Shown one piece after another: positions 36,698 through 45,456 of a stretch of 64,000 bases of DNA (positions are counted from its first letter, which is position 1; the number at the start of each line of letters is the position of its first letter). The DNA is from Candidatus Roseilinea sp. (GTDB lineage: Bacteria > Chloroflexota > Anaerolineae > J036 > Brachytrichaceae): the NCBI GenBank assembly GCA_026003755.1, contig BPHV01000001.1, positions 718,393-782,392 of the forward strand, written 5' to 3'. The position numbers were made by a program, and so were the translations under genes. A model generated the notes under the pieces. It made no database searches, was not told where the DNA came from, and worked only from the letters and a program-made list of their open reading frames with translations.

Positions 36698-37468
36698 GTG
36701 GCGCTACGAAAGCTCGGCTGGCGCGCATGGGCTGCGGCGCTTCTCGTCGCAGTCGCCCCCGCCTGCGGCAATCCTCCTCCGAGCGACCTCAAGCCGATGG
36801 TGGCGATCGTGACTCCGCCCGACGGGGCGCGCTACGAACCCGGCGAAACGATCCCGCTCACGATCGCTGCCGTCGCCAGCCGAAACGTGGTCCGCGTTGA
36901 AATTATGCTCGACGAGCAGATCGTCGCCACGCAGCCGAATCCGCAACCGTCGCTCACGTTCTCCACGCGCATCGAGTACACGCCGCGCGCGCAAGGGCGG
37001 CTACAACTACGCGCCGTGGCTGTGGATGCCGCCGGCGTCGCCAGCGAGCCTTATACGATTACGCTCGTCGTCGGCGAGGCGTCGCCCGCCTCTCTGCCGC
37101 CGATCGAGACCACGCCGGTCGCCGGCCCAGGCGGTTGTATTCTGACGGCTGCGTTTGTTGAGGACATCAGCATTCCCGACGGCACACTCATCGCCGCCGG
37201 CGCGGCCTTCACCAAGACCTGGCGCATGCGCAATACCAGCGGCTGCGATTGGGGCGAGGGCTACACCATTGCCTTCTTCTCCGATACGCCCATGCACCCA
37301 ACCGGCAGCGAGCCGATCCGGCCGACGCCGAGCAATGCCCTGGTTGATATCAGCGTGCCGTTGACCGCGCCAACGCAACCCGGCGTTTACACGACCACTT
37401 GGCGCTTGAAAGATCCGAGCGGGCGGTTCTTCGGCAATCGCGTGTTCGCTGTGATCCGCGTGCCGTGA
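36698..37468 (+). CDS. Lipoprotein with Ig-like and NBR1-Ig-like domains
   Basis: 256 aa from GTG. ALRKLGWRAWAAALLVAVAPAC is a lipoprotein signal with Cys at the lipobox. Residues ~30-125 form an Ig-like domain (IVTPPDGARYEPGETIPLTIAAVAS..VAVDAAGVASEPYTITLVV). Residues ~150-256 match the NBR1 Ig-like central domain: IPDGTLIAAGAAFTKTWRMRNTSGCDWGEGYTIAFFSD and VPLTAPTQPGVYTTTWRLKDPSGRFFGNRVFAVIRV. Such domains are frequent in Chloroflexota surface proteins. Probably a structural or binding protein outside the membrane. Confidence 0.77.
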   Translation: MALRKLGWRAWAAALLVAVAPACGNPPPSDLKPMVAIVTPPDGARYEPGETIPLTIAAVASRNVVRVEIMLDEQIVATQPNPQPSLTFSTRIEYTPRAQGRLQLRAVAVDAAGVASEPYTITLVVGEASPASLPPIETTPVAGPGGCILTAAFVEDISIPDGTLIAAGAAFTKTWRMRNTSGCDWGEGYTIAFFSDTPMHPTGSEPIRPTPSNALVDISVPLTAPTQPGVYTTTWRLKDPSGRFFGNRVFAVIRVP

Positions 37469-37724
37469 GCGGCCTTGCCGGCGCAACATCACCGCACATA
37501 TACGCGCACCTGCCACAGCATGCCGGCGCTGCGCTGAAACCGCACACTCAGCCCGCTGCGCGCAACAACGGCGTCCAACGCCGCAAAGCGATCTTCGCCG
37601 CGCGGCTGCGCCGGGTGCCGCTCTTCCGCTGGCTGCTGTCGCTGCTCCGGGCCTCGCAGCGGCAGCAACTGGATCGCGGGGTGGTGCAGACCGCGCTGGA
37701 GCTGGAGTTCCCACAGGTGAAGCT
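37469..37724 (+). other. Left edge of accessory island; unrecognised coding fragment
   Basis: 256 bp. The last ~170 bp translate as an Arg/Gln-rich piece (RRVPLFRWLLSLLRASQRQQ..) that ends exactly at the terminal repeat of IS copy A. It may be the remains of a gene cut by the IS, but no family is recognised. Confidence 0.3.
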
Positions 37725-38432
37725 GCTCAGTTGAAAACCTTCAGACACATCAGCGATGAGCGTTGTAAATAACGCGGCTTTCACGGTTTTGGCAGGCCGG
37801 CTTAACCGAGCGAACCGCATCACCAAATTTGCGTTTGATGACCGAGTTGACCGTTTCGTTCTTCCAAAACAAGCCGTCCAGACGCGCATGCGAGACCAAC
37901 TCAGCCCGCGCCTGGCGTTCAGACTACCCCCACGCCGAATCGGTGGGATGATGTCACGTGGGCCAACCGTCTTGCTGTCGAAGCCGCTGTTGGCCAGCCT
38001 CACCCAAACTGGATGACTGCTTTTCTCACGTTTGCCATACCGCCCTGCGCGCCGCTCGAGCGTGGACAAGTGCGGCGCGTCGTTGCTCGGCCCGACGCCA
38101 TGCACTACGGCCAGGATCATCTGGCTGCTGACACCGACGGCATACGCGCCTTTCAACCAGCGTTTGAACCGCTTGCCGCGGCGGGTCTGAAAGTAGGCGC
38201 TGGCATTCGTCGGGCGAAAAGAGGGTCGAGTCGAGCCTGATCGCGTCTTCCTGAACCAAACCGCCGTTATCCAGGGCGCTCAGCAGCGCCTCGTTCATCT
38301 CCTCCAAGCGACCGGCTCGAAAGCGGTGATACATCCGGTTAAGCGTGCTGTAGTCCGGCACGCTGGTCAGCTCCAAGGCGTCGCGGAGTTCAACAGCAAC
38401 GCTTCAAAGTTGCGGTAGCTCATCTTGAAAAT
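37725..38432 (-). mobile_element. IS5-like element, copy A, truncated
   Basis: One terminal repeat GCTCAGTTGAAAACCT is at 37725-37740. The transposase lies on the minus strand and is about 95% similar by eye to copy B (40506-41446) but lacks roughly the first 190 bp of that copy. It has further small deletions, and the conserved LADSGF (second DDE Asp) reads LANSGF. It therefore cannot encode an active enzyme. Its inner break abuts a methyltransferase fragment at 38433. Confidence 0.77.
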
Positions 38433-38877
38433 GTGGAGCAGTTGCAGTTGCAGTTGCAGTCGCCGTTCTCTTACCGACTCCACATCCACCGCGACGGCGA
38501 GACGCGTGCCCGGCTTGTTAACCTGCCCGAAACCTTCGCCTACCTGCTGGGGCTGGACGTTCAGACGCGCCGGGTGTACGATTGCAGGCAAGACGCCTGC
38601 GATCCCGGGGGAGGAGACTGGGAACGCGGACGTCCCGTCCGCACGTTACCTGGTCTATCGCGGCACCTTGCGCAACGGCCGCACCGTTGTTGTCATCTGG
38701 CGCGAGATCAAAGGCCGGACGGCGGAAGACTACCGGCGCGACGCCGCCTTCGTGGCCGAACAGAAACTGGCTGAAGGCGCGGATGAAATCTGGGTCAACG
38801 GCGATTCGCTCATACCCGGCGCGTGTTCGCTGGATCCCATCTTCAAGGAACGCTTGTTTTCAAGAGTGGAGGCGTGA
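38433..38877 (+). pseudogene. 3' fragment of a type III-like site-specific DNA methyltransferase
   Basis: Only the C-terminus remains: FSYRLHIHRDGETRARLVNLPETFAYLLGLDVQTRRVYD, then after a palindromic insert and frame change YLVYRGTLRNGRTVVVIWREIKGRTAEDYRRDAAFVAEQ and [23 protein letters not shown]. This tail is known from adenine-specific (Mod-like) methylases that pair with a DEAD-box helicase. The catalytic domain has been lost at the junction with IS copy A. Two nt separate it from mntA. Confidence 0.66.
38584..38642. repeat. REP-like palindromic insert in the methyltransferase fragment
   Basis: GCAGGCAAGACGCCTGC (38584-38600) and GCGGACGTCCCGTCCGC (38626-38642) are two perfect-arm palindromes 25 nt apart. 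They interrupt the conserved VYD..YLVYRG stretch of the methyltransferase and coincide with its frame change. Confidence 0.45.
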
Positions 38878-38879
38878 GC

Positions 38880-39185
38880 ATGAGAGAGAAGATACCTGTC
38901 CCAAAAGAAAAGTTGGCGGAATTTTGCCAGCGACATCATATCCGACGGTTGGCTCTCTTCGGTTCCGCCCTACACGGTGACTTTGGGCTGGAAAGCGACA
39001 TTGACCTGCTGGTAGAGTTTGAACCGGCGCATGTCCCAGGGCTTTTTGGCATGGCTCGCATGGAGCGCGAATTATCGGCGCTTCTGGGCGGCCGCAAGGT
39101 GGACCTGCGCACGCCCGAAGACTTGAGCCGCTACTTCCGGGAAGATGTTCTTCGGGAAGCCGAGGTGCAGTATGCGCAAGGATGA
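38880..39185 (+). CDS. mntA: MNT-domain nucleotidyltransferase antitoxin
   Basis: 101 aa minimal nucleotidyltransferase. [25 protein letters not shown] has the GSx10DxD catalytic motif, and [13 protein letters not shown] carries the third Asp. In characterised MNT/HEPN pairs this protein AMPylates a Tyr on the HEPN toxin and so silences it. All catalytic residues are intact, unlike the genes around it. It overlaps hepT by 14 nt, the usual coupled arrangement. Confidence 0.89.
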   Translation: MREKIPVPKEKLAEFCQRHHIRRLALFGSALHGDFGLESDIDLLVEFEPAHVPGLFGMARMERELSALLGGRKVDLRTPEDLSRYFREDVLREAEVQYAQG

Positions 39186-39510
39186 CCGCGTCCGTCTCCA
39201 GCATATGCTCGATGCCGCCCGGGAGGCCGTTGAGTTTGCCCGCCTTGCACGCCGCCAGGATTTGGATCACGACCGCAAACTGACGCTGGCGCTGGTCAAG
39301 GATATTGAGATCATCGGCGAAGCCGCTTACCAGATTTCCGAGGCGACGCGTCAGCAATTGCCGCAGATTCCCCGGGACGACATTGTGGGAATGCGCCACC
39401 GCCTGGTCCATGCGTACTTCGACATCAACCTGGACGTTCTCTGGAACACCGTGAAGGACGACCTGCCTGCGCTCATTGCCATTCTACAGCCAGCATTGGA
39501 GGGCGCGTAG
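39172..39510 (+). CDS. hepT: HEPN-domain RNase toxin
   Basis: 112 aa from ATG 39172 ([23 protein letters not shown]). All-alpha HEPN domain with the nuclease motif RHRLVHAYF (Rx4HxY), whose Tyr is the AMPylation target in known pairs. [30 protein letters not shown] is the conserved core. The toxin cuts RNA when free of its antitoxin. It is intact and lies between the two decayed restriction-modification genes. Confidence 0.89.
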   Translation: MRKDDRVRLQHMLDAAREAVEFARLARRQDLDHDRKLTLALVKDIEIIGEAAYQISEATRQQLPQIPRDDIVGMRHRLVHAYFDINLDVLWNTVKDDLPALIAILQPALEGA

Positions 39511-40505
39511 GCTATACCAGACGGCATCCAGCAGTATGTCAAACTTGAAAACCGCCTGATCCTGCTGGCCTGGCTCAATAGCCTCTTCGGCTACACGAGC
39601 AACCGCGCGTTGCTGGAAGACTGCAAGAGCGTAGCTGAAGGTTTTGGCCCATATGGGCGCAGTTTTCTTTACCATCACCTGATCGCCCGCGGCAGTCAGG
39701 TCAAAATCCTCGCCGACGATCTGGCGCGCTACGATGAAAACATCCGTCTACGCCTGGAGAAGATCAACCGCGGCCGCACCGAGCGCATCACATTGCGCTA
39801 CTTCACAATACCTGGCCGCCTTGTACACGGAAATCTACCTCGACCGCCTCTTCAACGCGCGGGCGCAAGGACGCAGCAGTGCTGCGCCCCTACTCGCCTA
39901 CTGGATAGCCACCGGCAGCAGCGATGTGCTGACCGTCGTGCGCTTTCTCCAGCGCTTCCTGAGCGACCGCGCCTGGGCGATCAAGACGCTGAAAGCGGTT
40001 CTGGACGGCAAGACCGGGCTGGTCGCGCCGGATGGGAGCGATGTGTGTGCCGGGCGATTCCCTTTTCTGCGTGAACTTGGGAGCGCCGGCGTCTGCCTGC
40101 CCGACCTGGGAACGCAGGCGTCTCCGGTGTCTCGCCTGCACATCTCTATGACGACATCCTTCAACGCCTCTTCCACGCCCCAGGCAGCGGCCTGCATGTG
40201 TGCGAGATTCAAGAGCAGTCCCGGCGAGTTGGGACTCAAAGCGGCCAACGCCGGGGACTATTCTGGCGTGATTTCCATCGGCGATACCTCGGCCTTCAAG
40301 AAACTGGTGGAAGAGGATTCCGGCACCATTGCATTGGAAGAAGACGCCATCGCCGGTTCGTTCTTTGAGCACATCAACCGCCCGGATTCCGGCCTGCACG
40401 TGCTCATCGGCGCCAAGAAATTCATGGAAGGCTGGAACTCCTGGTGCGTGGCCAGCATGGGCTTCTTGAACATCGGGCGGCAGGAAGGTTCACAGATCAT
40501 TCAAT
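39511..40505 (+). pseudogene. Decayed DEAD-box helicase (type III Res-like) with internal deletion
   Basis: The N-terminal part (LENRLILLAWLNSLFGYTSNRALLEDCKSVAEGF to YLAALYTEIYLDRLFNARA) and the C-terminal part (LKAANAGDYSGVISIGDTSAFKKLVEEDSG, LIGAKKFMEGWNSW and NIGRQEGSQIIQ) of a large helicase are present. The Walker A and DEAD blocks between them are missing. Frame changes occur near 39810 and 40080. The 3' end is cut at IS copy B immediately after GSQIIQ, before the arginine-finger motif. Relationship to the Res-like partner of the upstream methylase is from memory of similar loci. Confidence 0.62.
40114..40139. repeat. REP-like hairpin in the helicase fragment
   Basis: GCAGGCG (40114-40120) pairs with CGCCTGC (40133-40139). 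With the flanking CCTGGGAACGCAGGCGTCTC it resembles the complement of the palindromic insert in the methyltransferase fragment (38584-38642). Confidence 0.35.
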
Positions 40506-41446
40506 GCTCAGTTGAAAACCTCGCATAATGCCAAGCGATGAGTGCCAAAACCAAAGCTGGACAGATGCGTGAGCGTCGGCATGTGAAAGCCGCGCGGATC
40601 ATCTACGCCCAGGCGCAGGCGGCGTTCCCGCGCTACAGCCATCGGTTCAGCCCGAAGAAGTTTACCCTGCCGCAGTTGGCGACGTGCGTGCTGCTGAGCT
40701 TCTACTTCAAGATGAGCTACCGCGACTTTGAAGCGTTGCTGTTGATGAGCCAGGAACTCCGCGACGTGTTGGAGCTGACCGGCGTGCCGGACTACAGCAC
40801 GCTCAATCGGATGTATCACCGCTTTCGAGCCAGTCACTTGGACAAGATGAACGAGGCGCTGCTGAGGGCACTGGATAACGGCGGTTTGGTTCAGGAAGAC
40901 GCGAGCAGGCTCGACTCGACCCTCTTTTCGCTCGACCGATGCCAGCGCCTACTTTCAGACCCGCCGCGGCAAGCCGTTCAAACGCTGGTTGAAAGGCGCG
41001 TATGCCGTCGGTGTCAGCAGCCAGATGATCCTGGCCGTGGTGCATGGCGTCGGGCCGAGCAACGACGCGTCGCACTTGTCCACGCTCAAGCGGCGCGCAG
41101 GGCGGTATGGCAAACGTGATGAATGCGGTCATCCAGTTTGGGTGAGGCTGGCCGACAGCGGCTTCGAGGGCAAGACGGTTGGCCCACGTGACATCATCCC
41201 ACCGATTCGGCGCGGTGGTAGCCTGAACGCCAGGCGCGGGCTGAGTTGGCCTCGCATGTGCGTCTGGACGGCTTGCTCGGTCAGCGTGGAAGAACGAAAC
41301 GGTCAACTCGGTCATCAAACGCAAATTTGGTGATGTGGTTCGCTCGGTGAAGCCGGCCTGCCAAAACCGTGAAAGCCGTGTCAAGTCTGTCGTTTACAAC
41401 GCTCATCGCTGAGCATGTACTTGTGTCTGAAGGTTTTCAACTGAGC
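40506..41446 (+). mobile_element. IS5-like element, copy B, both ends present
   Basis: 941 bp with perfect 16-bp inverted termini GCTCAGTTGAAAACCT (40506-40521) and AGGTTTTCAACTGAGC (41431-41446). Inverted relative to copy A, so the pair brackets the 2.1-kb defence remnant. No convincing target duplication. Family assignment (IS4/IS5-type DDE) is by transposase motifs only. Confidence 0.83.
40538..41412 (+). pseudogene. IS5-like DDE transposase, copy B, frameshifted
   Basis: MSAKTKAGQMRERRHVKAARIIYAQAQAAFPRY opens an intact N-terminal domain (FTLPQLATCVLLSFYFKMSYRDFEALL, GVPDYSTLNRMYHRF). Then QEDASRLDSTLFS holds the first Asp, LADSGFEGKTVGPRDIIPPIRRGG the second, and NETVNSVIKRKFGDVVRSVK the catalytic Glu. 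Frame changes near 40935 and 41275 split it. The catalytic residues survive, so it may be inactive only through these shifts, or the shifts may be sequence errors. Confidence 0.72.
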
Positions 41447-41519
41447 AAGCCAATGTAAATAGTCGTAGGATGTTCATCTGTCTACTCCTTTCTTTTGGGT
41501 TTTCTGGACTGCATGGCGT

Positions 41520-41661
41520 AACAACGACGCGCCGCATCGGTCCGCGCCAAAGCGCCGCGCCCGGAAGTACGGCAAAGCGGCTTCGACATCCCACCCATTC
41601 GGCGCAGCGGCGCTATGCAACGCAAGGCGCGGGCTATCGGTGGGGTTCAACTGAGCAAGCG
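41520..41661. other. Remnant of a third related IS copy
   Basis: GACATCCCACCCATTCGGCG (41586 onward) followed by AAGGCGCGGGC matches the transposase stretch for DIIPPIRRGG..ARRG in copies A and B, and GTTCAACTGAGCAAGC near 41645-41660 resembles the IS terminus plus flank of copy B. The order suggests repeated insertion and deletion at the same place. Confidence 0.42.
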
Positions 41662-41686
41662 ACAGGCCTTTTCCGACTGTTCTCGA

Positions 41687-41692
41687 TATAAT
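41687..41692 (+). promoter_or_regulatory. Candidate -10 for the SARP-type regulator
   Basis: TATAAT 80 nt upstream of the ATG at 41773, in normal sequence just beyond the IS remnant. No good -35 at the right distance. Confidence 0.4.
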
Positions 41693-41772
41693 CCCCGTGC
41701 GCAACAAGCGCGTGACACACGCGGTCGCATACGCCTCGTCCGTCCAACGCGCCAGAAGCGCAGGACTGCACG

Positions 41773-44700
41773 ATGAGCAGATGGCGAGTTCAATTGTTGG
41801 GCGGTTTCGGCCTATGGCGCGATGAGACCGCGCTGGCGCACCGCTTCGAGACCGATAGCGCGCGCGCCCTGTTCGCCTGGCTGTGTTTGAACGCCGGCAA
41901 GCCGGCCCGCCGCGATGCGCTGGCTGCCCTGCTCTGGCCCGACACGTCACAATCCGCCGCCCTGAGCGCCCTACGCACCACCCTCACCCGCATGCGTCGC
42001 GCCCTGGCTGACGCTGCGCCGGCCTTGCACAGCGATCCCCAAACGGTGACGCTGATCCTGCCGGCAGATTGGGATGTGGACGCAGCGCTCTTCGACCAGG
42101 CCATCGCCCAGACACGGGCGCATACCCACCGGCGAGCGGCGGGCTGCCCGGATTGTCTGGCGCGCTTGCAGCAAGCTGTGGCGCGCTATGCGGGCGATCT
42201 GCTGGCCGGCCTATCGGTCGAGAGCGACCTGTTTATGGACTGGCTGGCCGGCCAGCGCGAGCACTTTCACCAAGCTGCGCTCGATGCGCTGGAGACGCTG
42301 GCCGAGCGGGCCGCGATGGCAGCAGACTGGCCCACTGCCCTCCACTACAGCCGGCGACAACTGAGCCTCGAACCCTGGCACGAACCTGCGCACCGCCGCG
42401 CGATGCTAGGGTTAGCGCATCAGGGCCAACGCATGGCTGCGCTGGCGCAATACCGCGCCTGCCAGCGCGTGCTCCAACAAGAATTCGGCGCAGACCCCGA
42501 CCCAGAGACCCAGCGCCTGGCCGATGCGATTCGCCTCAGCCGGTGGTCTTCTGCCGCCCGCGCGCCTGCGCCGGGGCAGACCCGCGCCGAGGCGCTCGAC
42601 CAGTTGCCGTTCATCGGCCGCGACCGTGACCTGCGCGCGCTGATGGACTTGCTGAACCACCCCGCAACGCGCCTGCTCAGCGTGGTAGGGGAAGGCGGCA
42701 TCGGCAAAACGCGCCTGGTCATCCGCGCAGCGCAACACATGCGCTTCGCCTTCGACGACGGCGCGCGTTTCATCTTCCTGCATCCCGAAGATAAACCGGC
42801 CCACGCGCCCGACCCCGCGCGCACCACATCGCACTTGGCATGGCACATCGCAGAGGCCTGCCAGATCAGCGCCCAAGGCCATCGCTCGCCCGAAGCGCAG
42901 GTCCTGACTGCGCTGAAGGCGCGCCGCCATCTGCTGGTGTTCGACAGCTTCGAGCACGTGCTGGAAGCAGCCGGATTCCTCGGCGAGCTGCTGGAAGCAG
43001 CGCCCGGCTGCGCCGCGCTGGTCGCGTCGCGTCAGCGCCTGAATTTGCGCCACGAGCAGGTCGTGCGACTGGAGGGGATGTCGCTGAATATCGAAGGCGC
43101 AACCGGCAGCGCCGGCGCGCAGCTCTTCCTTGCCCTGGCCGAGCGCAACGGCGTTGTGCTGAACGCGCCAGAGGCCCGTCCGCAGATCGAGGCGATTTGC
43201 GCTGCGCTGCACGGCATGCCGTTGGGCATCGAGCTGGCCGCCGCTTGCCTGAGCGGGATGGGGCTATCGGCGTTGCAACAGGCCGTGCAACAGTCCCCCG
43301 GCGTCCTCAGCATCCCAATCGCCGATCTGCCCGTGCGTCATCGCAGCTTGCAGGCAGTGTTCGAGTCGGCGTGGCAGACGCTGGGCGAAGCCGGTCAACA
43401 GGCGCTGGCCGCACTCAGCGTGCTGCGCGCGCCTTGTCCGCCCCAGGCCGCCGTGCATCTGGCCGGCAGCGCCGCCACCCTCACCGCGCTTGTCGAGCAG
43501 TCGCTCGCGCACCACCTGGCCGACGGCAGCCTGTGGATGCACGAATCCACGCGCCGCTTTGCCGCAGACAAACTGGGCGCCGGCCCCGATGGCGCAGCGC
43601 GCGCCCAGGCCGCGCAGCGCCGACACGCCGAGTGGTTTCTGCGCTGGTTGGCCGAGTCGCACAGCGCGCTGCGCAGCACCGCCAGCGCGGACACCCGCGA
43701 ACAACTCATCGCCAGCTTCGACGATTTGGACGCCGCCTGGCGCTGGGCGCTGGCGCAAGGAGAATGGGAGTGGGTATCGGCTGCCGCCTTCAGTTACGAG
43801 ACGTTGCATCGCCTGGCCGGCCGGCTGGCCGAGGGCGCAGATCACTTGAGCCATGCCCTGCAGATCGCTCCGCCGGCGCACGACGAGGCCGCCTGCCGGC
43901 TGCGCGCGCGGCTGCTCATCGCCCGCGACATCTTGCAAAGCTTGCGCGACAATCAGGCCAACATGGCGGCCGAGCTGCGCGAGGCCGCTGCGCTGGCCGA
44001 GCGCATCGGCGATCGGGCGCTGATTATCCTGGCGTGGAGCCGGCTCGCCAGGGAACTGCGCGACCACGGCAAAGACGGCGCGCGCCAGGCGCTCGATCAC
44101 GCGCAGGCCGCGCTGCAGGAGATTGAGGGGCAGCCGGCCGATCCAGACGCCCTCAGCGCGCAGGCCGAATACTGGCGGCAATCCGGCGCGCTCGACTTCC
44201 GCGAAGGCCGCTGGGAGCCGGCCGAGCGCCATTTTCGCACCGCCCTGGCGTTGGCCCGGCGCGCGCAAGATCACCTGCTGATTCCCAAAATGATGGAGCA
44301 CCTCAGCACCGTGCTCGTCGCGCGCGGCGCAAGCGCCGAGGCCGACGCGCTGCTCAATGAAGCGCTGGAATGCTACCAGCAGTTGCGGCTCACTTATCAG
44401 CAGACCAATGTGCTCGACCTGCTGGGGCAGCGCGCCGACGCACAAGGCCATTACGCGCAGGCCCGGCAACACTATTTGAAAGCAATTGAACTGGCCCAGG
44501 CCAGCGGCAATCGCGACGCCGAAATGGTGACGCGCATCAACCTGGGCATCTCATGCGATCAGATGGGCGACTACGCCCAGGCGCTGGCGCACACCGAGGC
44601 GGCGCTGGCGCTGTGCCGCGAGTTGGGCGGGACCGATCACCTCACCGTCGTGCTGGCCAACCTCAGCCTACACGCCCATCACAACGGCGCGCACGACACC

Positions 44701-45252
44701 GCGCTGCACTACGCGCGCGAAGCCACAACGTTGGCAAAGCAGTTTGGCATCCCTGAGCTGGAAGCGTATGGCTGGGAATTCCAGGGCCATGCGCTGCTGG
44801 CCGTCGGTCAGGTGGATGCAGCCGAAGCCGCATACCGGCGCGCGTTGGAGATGCGCCAAGCGCTGGAACAGGCGATGCTGGCGTTAGAGACGCGCGCCGG
44901 CTTGGCCCGCGTTGCGCTGGCGCGCGGCGACACCCCCGGCGCTTCAGCCTGGGTGGAGCCGATCGCCGCGCATCTCTTGAACGGCCATACGCTCGACGGC
45001 GCCGAAGAGACGCTGCGCGTGTACTGGACGACATACCAGGCGCTGGCGCACAACGACGACCGACGCGCAGGAGCGATCCTGCGCCTGGCCGCGCACCTGA
45101 TTGAACAGCGCGCCGCCCGCCTGAGCGATGCGCACAGCCGGGCAGTGTATCTCAACGTGGAAGCACATCGGTGTATTCTGGAAGCCTGGCGCGCAAACAG
45201 CGTTTCCCGCGCCGCCGCAACGCAAAACCTTCAGACAGGGTTGCCGCAATAG
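41773..45252 (+). CDS. SARP/BTAD-type regulator with NB-ARC ATPase and TPR repeats
   Basis: 1159 aa. Residues 1-95 are an OmpR-type winged helix (WRVQLLGGFGLWRDETAL..ALFAWLCLNAGKPARRDALAALLWPD..ALSALRTTLTRMRRAL). The BTAD domain covers ~105-255 (HYSRRQLSLEPWHEPAHRRAMLGLAHQGQRMAALAQYRACQRVLQQEFGADPDPET). An NB-ARC/STAND ATPase follows with Walker A VGEGGIGKTRL near residue 310 and HLLVFDSFEHV as Walker B. From about 700 the protein is TPR-like. STAND regulators switch on upon ligand binding. Position directly upstream of the amylopullulanase gene makes that a plausible target, but no operator is recognisable. Confidence 0.89.
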   Translation: MSRWRVQLLGGFGLWRDETALAHRFETDSARALFAWLCLNAGKPARRDALAALLWPDTSQSAALSALRTTLTRMRRALADAAPALHSDPQTVTLILPADWDVDAALFDQAIAQTRAHTHRRAAGCPDCLARLQQAVARYAGDLLAGLSVESDLFMDWLAGQREHFHQAALDALETLAERAAMAADWPTALHYSRRQLSLEPWHEPAHRRAMLGLAHQGQRMAALAQYRACQRVLQQEFGADPDPETQRLADAIRLSRWSSAARAPAPGQTRAEALDQLPFIGRDRDLRALMDLLNHPATRLLSVVGEGGIGKTRLVIRAAQHMRFAFDDGARFIFLHPEDKPAHAPDPARTTSHLAWHIAEACQISAQGHRSPEAQVLTALKARRHLLVFDSFEHVLEAAGFLGELLEAAPGCAALVASRQRLNLRHEQVVRLEGMSLNIEGATGSAGAQLFLALAERNGVVLNAPEARPQIEAICAALHGMPLGIELAAACLSGMGLSALQQAVQQSPGVLSIPIADLPVRHRSLQAVFESAWQTLGEAGQQALAALSVLRAPCPPQAAVHLAGSAATLTALVEQSLAHHLADGSLWMHESTRRFAADKLGAGPDGAARAQAAQRRHAEWFLRWLAESHSALRSTASADTREQLIASFDDLDAAWRWALAQGEWEWVSAAAFSYETLHRLAGRLAEGADHLSHALQIAPPAHDEAACRLRARLLIARDILQSLRDNQANMAAELREAAALAERIGDRALIILAWSRLARELRDHGKDGARQALDHAQAALQEIEGQPADPDALSAQAEYWRQSGALDFREGRWEPAERHFRTALALARRAQDHLLIPKMMEHLSTVLVARGASAEADALLNEALECYQQLRLTYQQTNVLDLLGQRADAQGHYAQARQHYLKAIELAQASGNRDAEMVTRINLGISCDQMGDYAQALAHTEAALALCRELGGTDHLTVVLANLSLHAHHNGAHDTALHYAREATTLAKQFGIPELEAYGWEFQGHALLAVGQVDAAEAAYRRALEMRQALEQAMLALETRAGLARVALARGDTPGASAWVEPIAAHLLNGHTLDGAEETLRVYWTTYQALAHNDDRRAGAILRLAAHLIEQRAARLSDAHSRAVYLNVEAHRCILEAWRANSVSRAAATQNLQTGLPQ

Positions 45253-45317
45253 CATGCTGTTCACTCTAGTTATGCAGACACGGGGGCCAGGCGGCTGTTG
45301 TCGAGAGAACAAGTCAC

Positions 45318-45346
45318 TTGCGGGGTGACGCCTTGCCCGTTATAGT
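45318..45346 (+). promoter_or_regulatory. Candidate promoter of the amylopullulanase gene
   Basis: TTGCGG (45318-45323) and TATAGT (45341-45346) with 17 bp between. The leader to the ATG at 45457 would be ~104 nt. It could be the target of the upstream regulator. Confidence 0.5.
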
Positions 45347-45456
45347 CTGCGCCACTGATGCCCTCTGTCTCAGTCGCCGGCATCGCAGATGTCCTGCATG
45401 GAACGCACCGATGAGCCAACGCAGTTCGCTATTGTGTCGTGTGGGGTGAAATCGAG

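Noticed and set aside
40506-41446. Target-site duplication around IS copy B
   Set aside because: Flanks (TTCAAT and AAGCCA) show no direct repeat; any duplication was lost in rearrangement.
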